A DNA stretch of 35,279 nucleotides from an uncultured Flavobacteriales bacterium (GCA_946482515.1 CAMLRS010000027.1:1-35279); one strand, 5' to 3'. Shown: positions 16,963 through 24,441, counted from the first letter of the stretch. The notes: generated from the letters alone by a model not told the origin. Translations and numbers: made by a program.

Positions 16963-17726
16963 TCCTCCAGGAAGCTGTAAGGATCGTCTCTTCGGTAATT
17001 GAAGCCTAGTTTTCGGGATTTTGCCGAATCGATGATTTTTCCGCCGCCGCCGGCTTCAAAAAGTGGGCAGGGAATGCTCAATTCCCCGGCCATCCAGCTG
17101 TAATAAGCCTTTTTGAGAGGATGCTCGGCCGCACAGCCATTCACGATCTCGCCTCCGTGATCGTTTTCCACCAGGAAACGACTCAGTCTCACAGCGTCTT
17201 CGAGATGAATCACATTCACAGGATCATTTGCATGATAGGTTTTACCGCTTCTGCTCATGGCTGTAACGGGAAAGCGTCCGGGACCGATCAAGCCGGCGAG
17301 TCGCAGGATTGTTAACCGGTTTCCCAGTTGTTGCTGCATAGCCCGTTCGGCAAATAAAATTCTGTTTTCCCTTGGATCGGCATCGTCTGCTGCCTGCTCG
17401 TCGGCAACAGCGACGGTCGAAGGATAGACACTCGTGGAGCTGATCATCAGGAAACGCGTTTGAGGACCGCAGTTCTCTACGATCTGTAAACAATCGTTTG
17501 CGTAGGCTTCCAATGAGCTGCGATCGGGCGGGAAAGCCAATACGACAACCGCGGCTTCGGCTAAAAAATCGTGGTTTCCATCTGACGACGGATATTGAAG
17601 GATAGGGACGAGGCTTTCACTTTGGGCCAGGATTCTGCGCGTGGCTGAAACGGGATGATTTCTTTCGAACAAATGTTCCGCAAATGGCAAGCCCAGCCAG
17701 CCGGATCCGATAACGACGATGTTCAT
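16959..17726 (-). CDS. NAD(P)-binding SDR/epimerase-like protein (YeeZ-type)
   Basis: The 255-residue cytoplasmic protein starts MNIVVIGSGWLGLPFAEHL, a Rossmann nucleotide-binding loop (GSGWLG at 7-12). A strand ending in VVVLAFPPDRS and the motif FLMISSTSVYPST at about 90-103 follow, the latter in the place of the SDR catalytic Ser. Later come RLAGLIGPGR and NVIHLEDAV, typical of extended SDRs acting on nucleotide sugars or similar. The classical YxxxK is not obvious, so the reaction is unknown. It overlaps the DUF4412 gene tail-to-tail. Confidence 0.8.
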   Translation of the reverse strand: MNIVVIGSGWLGLPFAEHLFERNHPVSATRRILAQSESLVPILQYPSSDGNHDFLAEAAVVVLAFPPDRSSLEAYANDCLQIVENCGPQTRFLMISSTSVYPSTVAVADEQAADDADPRENRILFAERAMQQQLGNRLTILRLAGLIGPGRFPVTAMSRSGKTYHANDPVNVIHLEDAVRLSRFLVENDHGGEIVNGCAAEHPLKKAYYSWMAGELSIPCPLFEAGGGGKIIDSAKSRKLGFNYRRDDPYSFLED

Positions 17727-17744
17727 GGGGGTAAAGTTAGTTGA

Positions 17745-18075
17745 TTAGTAGTAGTTATTTAATTGGAAGATACGAGTTAGAAGTTGATAGTTGGAACGTT
17801 TTTGTCAGGAGTTGATGATTGGAAGTTGCGGGTTAGTGATTGGAAGTTGTGGATGAATGGTTGGTTTTCAGTCGTTCAGTTCCAATCTACCACATACCTG
17901 CCTGTCGGCAGACAGGGAAGCATAGGACACATAAGGATCGTCGTTGAGTTATGAGTTGGAGTTTTAATTCTCCATCTCTATGCATCAAAAATCCGCGAAG
18001 CGTCCGCCGTGGTGGAACCATCCACAATCAACCATCATCTTAAAATCCTGATGTCATGAAGTCCTGATATCTAAT
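17745..18075 (-). repeat. Composite heptad element, copy C, with adjoining degenerate repeats
   Basis: Core at 17984-18019, in the same orientation as copy B. To its left are GAGTTAT-type words and CACATA words interrupted by a palindrome at 17897-17917 (CCTGCCTGTCGGCAGACAGG). Further left, 17745-17870 holds loose GAAGTTG/TTGGAAG words. To the right of the core are ATCAACCATCATC and CCTGATATC, as in the other copies. This fills the 414-bp gap up to the terminator; no gene is seen in it. Confidence 0.7.
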
Positions 18076-18085
18076 AATGTCGAGA

Positions 18086-18114
18086 CAAAAAACGCTTCCA
18101 CCGAAATGGAAGCG
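18086..18114 (-). terminator. Intrinsic terminator of the small secreted-protein gene
   Basis: CGCTTCCA and TGGAAGCG form a perfect 8-bp stem with a 6-base loop (18093-18114). On the minus strand six T follow. It lies 27 bases after the stop codon. Confidence 0.85.
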
Positions 18115-18140
18115 CCTCAGACGATGGATCGGAAAATCAC

Positions 18141-18563
18141 CTACTCACCATCGTCATCGTCTTCCTCGTCATTGAACCAGGAGTTCTTGATTGTATGACG
18201 GACCAAATAGTATACGTCTTCGTACCAGTAGAAGAAAGCCACGCAGTTGTTCACGCCGTCGATGATCATTTCGTAATCGTTTCCGGCATCGCTGGTTACT
18301 TTCATGGTATATTTCACTTCTTCTTCGTTGTAATCCCATTCCTTAATGTAATAGGTCGAAGTAATGGTTTCTGTGGTGTGCTTGAACATGGTCAGCTCAC
18401 GATTGAATTCGAAGAGCGTGCCGCCTTCGTCGGTCGATGTCACGATCCATTCTTCCGTGTCATTTTTCCAGTAAGCGTCCTGTCGATAGTTAGTTGAAAT
18501 GCCGAGTTGAGCGAAAGTGGCATACGTCAGGAACAGTGCGATGAGAGTAGTAAAGAGTTTCAT
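18141..18563 (-). CDS. Small secreted acidic protein of unknown function
   Basis: The 140-residue product has a signal peptide (MKLFTTLIALFLTYATFAQ). The mature part is about 120 residues of predicted beta-strand with many Trp/Tyr and Thr (EEWIVTSTDEGGTLFEFN, TSTYYIKEWDYNEEEV, CVAFFYWYEDVYYLV). It ends in a very acidic tail (NDEEDDDDGE), which could bind Ca2+ or other cations; this is a guess. There is no lipobox and no sorting domain, so the product is probably periplasmic or released. The strong terminator directly after it shows a single-gene transcript. I do not recognise the family. Confidence 0.7.
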   Translation of the reverse strand: MKLFTTLIALFLTYATFAQLGISTNYRQDAYWKNDTEEWIVTSTDEGGTLFEFNRELTMFKHTTETITSTYYIKEWDYNEEEVKYTMKVTSDAGNDYEMIIDGVNNCVAFFYWYEDVYYLVRHTIKNSWFNDEEDDDDGE

Positions 18564-18763
18564 AATTTCCCATTTTGATGTAGAGCTGATTGATTATCAA
18601 CTTGTTGTTTATGATGCAAAAGTGCAACATTCATGCCGAATCGACAATAGGGCATTTGCCTTATTTGTGAGAAAATTGTTGCTTTTTTTCGGAAACAGTT
18701 GAAAAGATGTGATCGGGATTACGGTTCGCACAGCTTTCAGGCATTTCCGATCTGTTTCGATTG

Positions 18764-18771
18764 TATTTTTG
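18764..18771 (+). promoter_or_regulatory. -7 box TATTTTTG of ctaA
   Basis: A perfect TAnnTTTG box 15 bases before the ATG at 18786. It supports that start over the in-frame ATG at 18699, which would lie upstream of the promoter. Confidence 0.5.
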
Positions 18772-18785
18772 CGGAAACATTTCTG

Positions 18786-19808
18786 ATGTACACAAAAGGA
18801 TTCATCCGACTGAACTGGATCACGCTGGTGCTGATCTACCTGGTGGTTATCGCCGGAAGCCTCGTTCGCACAACCGGCAGCGGCATGGGATGTCCCGACT
18901 GGCCGAAGTGCTTTGGTTCGTGGGTGCCGCCAACAGCTGCCGATCAGCTACCGGCCAATTACCGGGAAGTATACGGTGAAAAACGCGTTAAAAAGGTCGA
19001 GAAATTTGCCCGCTTCCTGTCGTCTATCGGAATGAAGGAAACCGCCGAAAAGATCAAGAACGATCCGGCGACGTACGAAGAATTGCCGTTCAATGCCGGC
19101 AAAACGTGGATGGAATATGTGAATCGCTTGTGCGGCTTCCTGGCCGGAAACGGCGTGCTGGCGGTATTCCTCTGGACGGTTTTCCGTTACCGTAAACGCC
19201 GGAAGTTGGTGCTGATTACCACTGTTAACCTCGTGTTGCTTTCCTTTCAGGCGTGGTTTGGCTCCATTGTCGTCGCCACCAATCTTGTTCCGTGGACAAT
19301 CACCGTTCATATGTTCCTGGCATTGGTCATCATTGCGTTGCAGCTTTGGATCATCCGGATCGCCAGCCCGGTACAGCAACGACAGATCCAGTTGTCGAAA
19401 CCGGTTCGCAACATGGTGATCGTGGTTTTCCTGATCACGGCTTACCAGATGTTCCTCGGTACGCAGGTGCGTGAATACATTGATGAGCTGACCAAGCAGG
19501 GATTCGGCAGAGATTCGTGGACAGATCGTTTCGGCTGGACGTTTTTCATCCACCGTTCGTTTTCGTGGCTGGTATTGGTGCTGATGACACTGATGGTATT
19601 CCTGAACCGGCGAAGCAATGGCGATAAGAGCGTGAATGTGGCGTATATTATCCTGGCTGTTGAGCTGATTTCCGGTGTGTGCCTGGCTTATGCGGATATG
19701 CCCGGCCTGGTTCAGGTTTCCCACCTGTTGTTTGCATCCGTGCTGTTTGGTTTGCTGTTTATGCAGATCATCCGGATGCGAAAAGGAACGGAACAGCTGT
19801 CTGTGTAG
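18786..19808 (+). CDS. ctaA: Heme A synthase (COX15/CtaA family)
   Basis: The 340-residue membrane enzyme converts heme O to heme A for cytochrome c oxidase. The opening helix and loop RLNWITLVLIYLVVIAGSLVRTTGSGMGCPDWPKC carry the family motif (TGSGMGCPDWP) with its conserved Glu/Arg surroundings. About eight membrane helices follow; conserved His occur in ITVHMFLAL, FIHRSFSW and VSHLLFAS, the expected heme ligands. An insertion of about 60 residues after the first loop (EVYGEKRVKKVEKFARFL) is seen in Bacteroidota homologues. I start at 18786 because the upstream in-frame Met precedes the promoter and the extra 29 residues look non-native. No ctaB neighbour is visible. Confidence 0.92.
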   Translation: MYTKGFIRLNWITLVLIYLVVIAGSLVRTTGSGMGCPDWPKCFGSWVPPTAADQLPANYREVYGEKRVKKVEKFARFLSSIGMKETAEKIKNDPATYEELPFNAGKTWMEYVNRLCGFLAGNGVLAVFLWTVFRYRKRRKLVLITTVNLVLLSFQAWFGSIVVATNLVPWTITVHMFLALVIIALQLWIIRIASPVQQRQIQLSKPVRNMVIVVFLITAYQMFLGTQVREYIDELTKQGFGRDSWTDRFGWTFFIHRSFSWLVLVLMTLMVFLNRRSNGDKSVNVAYIILAVELISGVCLAYADMPGLVQVSHLLFASVLFGLLFMQIIRMRKGTEQLSV

Positions 19809-19830
19809 ACAAAAAATGTCGAGCAATTGC

Positions 19831-20033
19831 TTTCCCACGAATACACGGATAACATGCTAAGTAGAATTTTAGCGAATTAATCCCGACTAGTCGGAATGTG
19901 TACACGAAAAACAGGATGCTTACTTTGATGTTTAATCGTTTTTGACGATATCCGGTTGTTAGTTAACCGGGAACCTGTTCCCGGCATTCGCCTGGATTGA
20001 CCCATAGTACATAATTCGTGTATTCGTGGGAGA
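19831..20033. repeat. Inverted-repeat-bounded intergenic element with nested palindromes
   Basis: CCCACGAATACACG occurs at the left end (19834-19847) and inverted at the right (20017-20030). Between them are CCGACTAGTCGG, CCGGTT-N7-AACCGG (19952-19970) and an 8-bp-arm palindrome at 19967-19984. The last two share CCGG, so they are mutually exclusive folds. It fills the gap between the convergent ctaA and XRE genes. Confidence 0.6.
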
Positions 20034-20053
20034 AAAAACAAGGTCAATCAAGA

Positions 20054-20329
20054 TCATTTTGCCGTGGTTTCTTCCATGTCGCGGAGCATATCCGGCAGTG
20101 AAACGGTTCCTTTGCAGTAAGCGATCAGTCGTGTGAGCTCGACATTGAAAATGGTAGCGATCTTTTCCAGCAGGAAAAGGCTCATTTGTCGCTCACCACG
20201 CTCGATTTTCGAATAGGCAGATTGGGTCAGACCGATCATATCAGCGATGTTTTCCTGTGACAGTTCGTTGTTGATACGCAATAGTCGGATGCGGCTTCCC
20301 AGTGTTTGAGGATTCATAGCGGTGTTCAT
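20054..20329 (-). CDS. XRE-family helix-turn-helix regulator
   Basis: A 91-residue DNA-binding protein. The five-helix XRE/Cro fold spans about residues 10-68: LGSRIRLLRINNELSQENIA, the recognition segment LTQSAYSKIERGERQ, and LLEKIATIFNVELTRLI. A short C-terminal tail (about 70-91) has no recognisable sensor or dimerisation domain. Such stand-alone proteins can be toxin-antitoxin partners, phage repressors or housekeeping regulators. No toxin ORF is adjacent, and the following 470 bases upstream hold no protein gene. An alternative start is Met5 (MNPQTLG). Target unknown. Confidence 0.85.
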   Translation of the reverse strand: MNTAMNPQTLGSRIRLLRINNELSQENIADMIGLTQSAYSKIERGERQMSLFLLEKIATIFNVELTRLIAYCKGTVSLPDMLRDMEETTAK

Positions 20330-20686
20330 AATATGTGTTCTTTTACACTGCTAAATTACCACCGCAGACCATAAACTATTTACGGTTTTCTCGAGTAAAG
20401 ATGGGGTTTTTCAGAAAAAATAAACCAGTCTGAACAGGACTGAACAAGGCCGCTTGGGATTAGCTTCAACAGCGGTTTCTTCGGATCTTTGCATCGCAAA
20501 AGGAAAAGACCACTTTCACGACAAAACCACCTTTCACCGGGATGTGGTGTATCGTTTTCTGTTTCCGTTTATGATCGATCCTGGCAGCAAAAGCAGGCTG
20601 TATTACCAGATAACGTGTTGTTGCTTCAACTGACCGGCGATTTGATTTCCCATTGCGTCTGTCCTGATTCGAACAGGCAGCTAAAG

Positions 20687-20724
20687 AAACCGCGCGGACT
20701 GAGGTTATGCGCGGTTTTCTTCTT
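20687..20724 (+). terminator. Strong intrinsic terminator without upstream gene
   Basis: AAACCGCGC pairs perfectly with GCGCGGTTT around a 13-base loop, followed by TCTTCTTTTT on the plus strand. Confidence 0.85.
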
Positions 20725-20765
20725 TTTGAATCTTTTGAAACGTCCGGGTTTTACTACAGAAATAC

Positions 20766-20773
20766 TATATTTG
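20766..20773 (+). promoter_or_regulatory. -7 box TATATTTG of the tRNA
   Basis: A perfect TAnnTTTG box 26 bases before the first base of the tRNA. Confidence 0.55.
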
Positions 20774-20799
20774 CACCCACGTTCAACCATAGAACGCGC

Positions 20800-20873
20800 G
20801 GTCCTATAGCTCAGTCGGTTAGAGCAACTGACTCATAATCAGTAGGTGCCTGGTTCGATCCCAGGTGGGACCA
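20800..20873 (+). tRNA. tRNA-Met (anticodon CAT)
   Basis: A full cloverleaf of 74 bases: acceptor GGTCCTA/TGGGACC, D stem GCTC/GAGC, anticodon stem ACTGA/TCAGT with loop CTCATAA, and T arm CCTGG-TTCGATC-CCAGG. The discriminator is A, and CCA is not encoded (CAA follows). With anticodon CAT it is either elongator tRNA-Met or the tRNA-Ile whose C34 is changed to lysidine; it is not an initiator because C1 and the G-C-rich anticodon stem are missing. I favour elongator Met. An intrinsic terminator follows directly. Confidence 0.93.
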
Positions 20874-20878
20874 CAAAA

Positions 20879-20920
20879 GAAAAAGCGGGTTGCGGGAGTG
20901 ATTCGCTTTTTCTTTTTTCT
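20879..20920 (+). terminator. Terminator after the tRNA (probably bidirectional)
   Basis: GAAAAAGCG pairs with CGCTTTTTC around a 16-base loop, with TTTTTT after it on the plus strand and an A-rich side that gives T's on the minus strand. It can serve both the tRNA and the convergent DUF5655-like gene. Confidence 0.75.
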
Positions 20921-20973
20921 CCATCTTTTTCGACGAGAGTGTCGCACTCGTTTTTTGTCCCTCTTCACTCATA

Positions 20974-21339
20974 TTAAAGCTCATACGCCTTGCACATATA
21001 CCCAAATACTTCATCGTTAATGTCTTCCTTGAAGTACATTCGGAAGTGGTGATTGAACTGCGTTGCGCCGGGAACCTGCCCGACTTTTGTAAAGCAAAGG
21101 TTATCCAGATACGGCTCTCTGAACGGAAAAACGACGTGGATGAAATTCTTGCCAAGCTGCGTTACCCAGGCAATGCGCTTGTTGCCATTGGAAATACCGA
21201 TCATCGTTTTGGTGGCGTGCAGTGAAATATCGCCGATCTCGCCGAAGCGGTCTAAAAAATGCTGATACAAAGCCATCGTCTGCTCGCTTTTTCCCTGGAG
21301 AAAAACCTGGATTTCCGGATCGGTATGCTGAATAGACAT
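20974..21339 (-). CDS. DUF5655-like small protein
   Basis: The 121-residue cytoplasmic protein has the pattern of the DUF5655 family: LYQHFLDRFGEIGDISLHAT, then KTMIGISNGNKRIAWVTQLG and FIHVVFPFREPYLDNL, ending with an Asn/His-rich strand (ATQFNHHFRMYF) and a helix. Members are found alone or fused to DNA-related or methyltransferase domains. The molecular role is unknown, and the assignment is by pattern only. No signal peptide or membrane segment. Its upstream flank holds a heptad foldback (21361-21445). Confidence 0.65.
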   Translation of the reverse strand: MSIQHTDPEIQVFLQGKSEQTMALYQHFLDRFGEIGDISLHATKTMIGISNGNKRIAWVTQLGKNFIHVVFPFREPYLDNLCFTKVGQVPGATQFNHHFRMYFKEDINDEVFGYMCKAYEL

Positions 21340-21360
21340 TAAGAAGAATTTGAACTAAGG

Positions 21361-21445
21361 TAGTTAGAAGTTAGAAGTTGGAAGTTGGAAGTTGCCGATT
21401 TTTTGACGCGAATAGAATGAACTTCAAACTTCCAACTTCTAACTA
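21361..21445. repeat. Perfect 7-bp tandem repeats with inverted partner (foldback)
   Basis: TTAGAAG TTAGAAG TTGGAAG TTGGAAG TTG (from 21364) is followed after a short spacer by the inverted AACTTCAAACTTCCAACTTCTAACTA (21420-21445). The arms can form a stem of roughly 20 bp. The words resemble those at 17745-17870. Confidence 0.7.
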
Positions 21446-21467
21446 TTCGACTATACCAAAAACAAAA

Positions 21468-21532
21468 GCAGTTACCTGCTTGGAAGGTTTGCACATCGCA
21501 TTTTTGGCAACGGCTCACTCTTTCGTCAGTTA
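21468..21532 (-). terminator. Long hairpin with T-rich tail after the small membrane-protein gene
   Basis: AAAGCAGTTA and TAACTGCTTT pair over about 45 intervening bases. On the minus strand TGTTTTTGG follows. It may terminate the 52-aa gene's transcript; the large loop is unusual. Confidence 0.45.
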
Positions 21533-21575
21533 ACTGCTTTCTGTCCCCTTTAATGGGATATCGCGGTATCCTAGG

Positions 21576-21734
21576 CTACGGCTTGTTTCCCGTTGCCAAT
21601 CGGAATAGTATACCGATTACTGCGAGGATCAGCAGGATGTGAATGAGATTCCCGACTGCTTCACCGAATCCGAAATAGCCGACCAGCCATCCGATTAACA
21701 GGATCACTACGATCAACCAAATGATATCTCTCAT
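21576..21734 (-). CDS. Small membrane protein, lmo0937/DUF5670-type
   Basis: A 52-residue ORF, MRDIIWLIVVILLIGWLVGYF to ILFRLATGNKP, below the usual length cut-off. Two hydrophobic helices (about 4-20 and 29-46) are separated by a loop GFGEAVGNL, with a basic C-terminus, as in the lmo0937 family (IVVILLILWLLGFFG type), which is often induced by stress. ATG at 21734. It is a single gene with a T-rich leader, and a hairpin lies downstream. Function in the family is unknown. Confidence 0.8.
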   Translation of the reverse strand: MRDIIWLIVVILLIGWLVGYFGFGEAVGNLIHILLILAVIGILFRLATGNKP

Positions 21735-21931
21735 GGCGTGTCTTTTTTAAAGGTTTATACTGCAAGTAAAGCAAATTAACCGTCCGTTTTTTTGCATTTA
21801 GGATTAATTGGCTGCACCAGTTAAGGAACGTTAAGCCGCATGTTTGCAGGGTTTCTTTGATTCGCTCAGTGGCGTTTCAGCGGTACTGCCGACAAACTCC
21901 GCGATCCTGCTCGGTGTACGCTTAAAAACCG

Positions 21932-21939
21932 TATTTTTG
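21932..21939 (+). promoter_or_regulatory. -7 box TATTTTTG of the DUF4290-murA operon
   Basis: A perfect TAnnTTTG box 20 bases before the ATG at 21959. No clear TTG at -33. Confidence 0.5.
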
Positions 21940-21958
21940 AACTTTCGTAAATCAATTC

Positions 21959-22597
21959 ATGGAATACAACACCCAACGCGCCAAATTGTTGCTGCCGGAA
22001 TACGGCCGTAACGTCCAGGAGATGATCGCCCACGCAATGGAGATCGAATCAAAGGATGAGCGCAATAAAGCAGCCCGTGCCATCATCGAAGTCATGGGCC
22101 AACTCAATCCGCACCTGCGCGACGTAGACGATTTCCGTCACAAGCTCTGGACACACCTCTTTGTGATGTCCGATTTCAAGCTTGACGTGGACTCGCCATA
22201 TGAAATGCCGCAGCCGGAAGTGCTCAACAGCAAACCCGAGCACATGGAATACCCGAAAAGCCGTATCCGCTACGGACATTACGGGAAATACACCCAGAAT
22301 ATTCTCGGTACAGCTAAAACGGTGACAGATCCGGAAGAGCGTGATTACCTCAAGACCACCATGGCCAACTTCATGAAGAAGCAATACCTGGCCTACAACA
22401 ACGATGCGGTCGAAAATCACGTGATCGCTACCCAGCTCAAAGAGCTTTCACAAGGTGAGCTGATCCTCGAAAACCCGGATGAGCTGATGAACACAAGCGT
22501 TTTGCTTAAATCCATGGGGATTCAGCAGAACAACAACAAGCGTCAGCAGAACAAAAAGAACCAGAAAAACAAAAAGAAATTCTCTAAAAAGAACTAA
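21959..22597 (+). CDS. DUF4290 domain protein
   Basis: The 212-residue cytoplasmic protein begins MEYNTQRAKLLLPEYGRNVQ and is helical through about residue 185, with IIEVMGQLNPHLRDVDDFRHKLW and YPKSRIRYGHYGKY as signature stretches; the tail (about 188-212) is a Lys/Asn/Gln-rich basic segment. DUF4290 is a Bacteroidota family regularly placed directly before murA. Here only two bases separate it from murA. A role linked to cell-wall synthesis or RNA binding through the basic tail is an inference. Confidence 0.88.
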   Translation: MEYNTQRAKLLLPEYGRNVQEMIAHAMEIESKDERNKAARAIIEVMGQLNPHLRDVDDFRHKLWTHLFVMSDFKLDVDSPYEMPQPEVLNSKPEHMEYPKSRIRYGHYGKYTQNILGTAKTVTDPEERDYLKTTMANFMKKQYLAYNNDAVENHVIATQLKELSQGELILENPDELMNTSVLLKSMGIQQNNNKRQQNKKNQKNKKKFSKKN

Positions 22598-22599
22598 GC

Positions 22600-23907
22600 A
22601 TGTCATCGTTTGAAATCTACGGAGGTAAAAAATTAAAAGGTGAACTTGTCCCGCAGGGAGCGAAAAATGAAGCGTTGCAAATCCTGTGTGCCGTATTGCT
22701 CACACCGGAAAAAGTAACGATCTCCAATATTCCCGACATCGTTGACGTCAACAAGCTGATCAACCTCTTGCAGGCGATGGGCGTGAAGACCGAGAAAGTG
22801 GAGCGCGGAACGTTCATTTTCCAGGCGAAAGACATCGACCTGGCTTACCTCGAAACCGAAGATTTCAAAAAACGTGCAGCAGCTTTGCGCGGTTCCATCA
22901 TGATCGTTGGTCCGTTGCTGGCGCGCTTTGGCAAAGGATTTATCCCGAAGCCGGGAGGTGATAAGATCGGTCGTCGCAGACTGGATACGCACTTCGAAGG
23001 ATTCACCATGCTCGGTGCGAAATTCAACTACGATGCCGGTGAGCATTTTTATTCCATCGAAGCGAAAAAGCTCAAAGGAACCTACATTCACCTCGATGAG
23101 CCTTCCGTAACAGGAACGGCAAATATCGTGATGGCTGCCGTAATGGCAGAAGGTAAAACGACGTTCTACAACGCTGCCTGCGAGCCTTACCTGCAGCAAT
23201 TGTGTAAAATGCTCAACTCCATGGGCGCCAAGATCAAAGGAATCGGTTCTAACCTGCTCACCATCGAAGGTGTGAAAGAGCTTGGAGGTTGCTTCCACCG
23301 CATTTTGCCGGATATGATCGAAATCGGTAGCTTTATCGGGTTGGCGGCTATGACGCAGTCGGAAATCACCATTAAAGACGTAAGTTACCCGGATCTCGGT
23401 GTGATCCCGAATGTCTTCCGACGTTTGGGAATCCAGATGGAGCGCCGCGGAGACGATATTTTCATTCCTGCACAGGATCATTATGAGATCGATACCTTCA
23501 TCGACGGTTCGATCCTGACGATTTACGATGCACCGTGGCCGGGTTTTACACCCGATTTGCTGTCCATCATTCTCGTTGTAGCTACGCAGGCGAAAGGAAG
23601 TGTGCTCATTCACCAGAAAATGTTCGAATCGCGCCTGTTCTTTACCGATAAGCTCATCGACATGGGGGCACAGATCATTTTGTGCGATCCGCACCGCGCT
23701 ACTGTGATCGGTATGAACCGTGAGCACAAGCTGCGTGGCATCCAGATGACTTCACCGGATATCCGTGCGGGCGTTTCCCTGTTGATTGCAGCGCTTTCGG
23801 CCGAAGGCAAGAGTGTGATACACAACATCGAGCAGATCGATCGCGGTTACCAGGATATCGACATCCGTCTGAACAACCTCGGAGCGGATATTCGTCGTAT
23901 CAACTAA
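22600..23907 (+). CDS. murA: UDP-N-acetylglucosamine 1-carboxyvinyltransferase MurA
   Basis: The 435-residue enzyme transfers enolpyruvyl from PEP to UDP-GlcNAc, the first committed step of peptidoglycan synthesis. Hallmarks are Lys22 with Asn23 in the PQGAKNEA loop, RGSIMIVGPLLARFG, the flexible loop PGGDKIGRRRLDTHF, and DRGYQDIDIRL near the end. The loop residue that is Cys115 in E. coli is Asp121 here. Asp at this place keeps activity and makes MurA insensitive to fosfomycin in Mycobacterium and Chlamydia. Second in an operon after DUF4290, and followed 15 bases later by a TlpA-like gene. Confidence 0.97.
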   Translation: MSSFEIYGGKKLKGELVPQGAKNEALQILCAVLLTPEKVTISNIPDIVDVNKLINLLQAMGVKTEKVERGTFIFQAKDIDLAYLETEDFKKRAAALRGSIMIVGPLLARFGKGFIPKPGGDKIGRRRLDTHFEGFTMLGAKFNYDAGEHFYSIEAKKLKGTYIHLDEPSVTGTANIVMAAVMAEGKTTFYNAACEPYLQQLCKMLNSMGAKIKGIGSNLLTIEGVKELGGCFHRILPDMIEIGSFIGLAAMTQSEITIKDVSYPDLGVIPNVFRRLGIQMERRGDDIFIPAQDHYEIDTFIDGSILTIYDAPWPGFTPDLLSIILVVATQAKGSVLIHQKMFESRLFFTDKLIDMGAQIILCDPHRATVIGMNREHKLRGIQMTSPDIRAGVSLLIAALSAEGKSVIHNIEQIDRGYQDIDIRLNNLGADIRRIN

Positions 23908-23922
23908 CAAAAACAAAACACT

Positions 23923-24441
23923 ATGACAAAATGGATCATCAGCGGGGTAGGAGCAGGTTTGCTGCTGTTCTGCGCTTCATTTATGATGGAAAAGGCGCCT
24001 GCGCCGGCTGTCGGCAGCAAAGCACCCGATATCGAGCTGGTGGGAACCAACGGTAAAATCGTGAAGCTTTCATCCCTGAAAGGCAAAATGGTGCTGATCG
24101 ATTTCTGGGCTTCCTGGTGCGGACCTTGCCGCAAGGAAAATCCGAATGTCGTAGAAGCTTACAACAAATACAAAAAGACCAAATTCAAGAACGGCAAAGG
24201 CTTCGAGATCTTCAGCGTTTCGCTCGATCGGGACGAAGCAGCCTGGAAAGCGGCCATCAAAAGCGACGGTCTTGTCTGGAAAAGCCACGTTTGGGACAAA
24301 GAAAACAAAGCCGGAACAACTTACGGCGTTCAGTTCATTCCCAACGCATTCCTCATCGACGGAAAAGGTACCATCGTAGCCATGGGCGAATCCTGCCGCG
24401 GCCTGAATCTCCACGTCGAGCTCGACAAACACAAGAAATAG
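23923..24441 (+). CDS. TlpA-like thioredoxin-fold protein (membrane-anchored)
   Basis: The 172-residue protein has an N-terminal hydrophobic segment (ISGVGAGLLLFCASFMM) that anchors it or acts as signal peptide, and a TlpA/ResA-like thioredoxin domain. The active site Cys66-Gly-Pro-Cys69 lies in FWASWCGPCRKENP, and the cis-Pro is in GVQFIPNAFLIDG. It acts in the periplasm on disulfides, probably as a reductant for cytochrome c or other exported proteins; the partner is unknown. It is the third gene of the DUF4290-murA transcript by spacing, though the function is unrelated. A composite repeat follows the stop. Confidence 0.88.
   Translation: MTKWIISGVGAGLLLFCASFMMEKAPAPAVGSKAPDIELVGTNGKIVKLSSLKGKMVLIDFWASWCGPCRKENPNVVEAYNKYKKTKFKNGKGFEIFSVSLDRDEAAWKAAIKSDGLVWKSHVWDKENKAGTTYGVQFIPNAFLIDGKGTIVAMGESCRGLNLHVELDKHKK

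Larger units (their letters stand above)
20330..20799 (+). other. 470-bp gap without a protein gene; possible small RNA ending at a strong terminator
   Basis: I see no convincing protein. A weak ORF at 20489-20809 runs through the terminator and into the tRNA, so I reject it. A strong plus-strand terminator at 20687-20724 has no gene in front of it. A near-consensus GATCTTTG box at 20484-20491 could start a transcript of about 220 bases. No known RNA family was recognised. Confidence 0.35.

Noticed and set aside
18948..19838. 296-codon open frame antisense to ctaA
   Set aside because: Fully covered by a well-supported membrane enzyme on the other strand; the product is His/Gln-rich and not membrane-like.
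20489..20809. 106-codon plus-strand frame before the tRNA
   Set aside because: It runs through a strong terminator and into the tRNA, and shows no protein-like pattern.
20800..20873. Initiator tRNA-fMet or tRNA-Ile2 (lysidine)
   Set aside because: The first pair is G-C and the anticodon stem lacks the GGG/CCC of initiators. Ile2 remains possible, but elongator Met is the more likely reading.
22633..23727. 364-codon open frame antisense to murA
   Set aside because: It mirrors the codon bias of murA; the product is of odd composition and matches no family I know.
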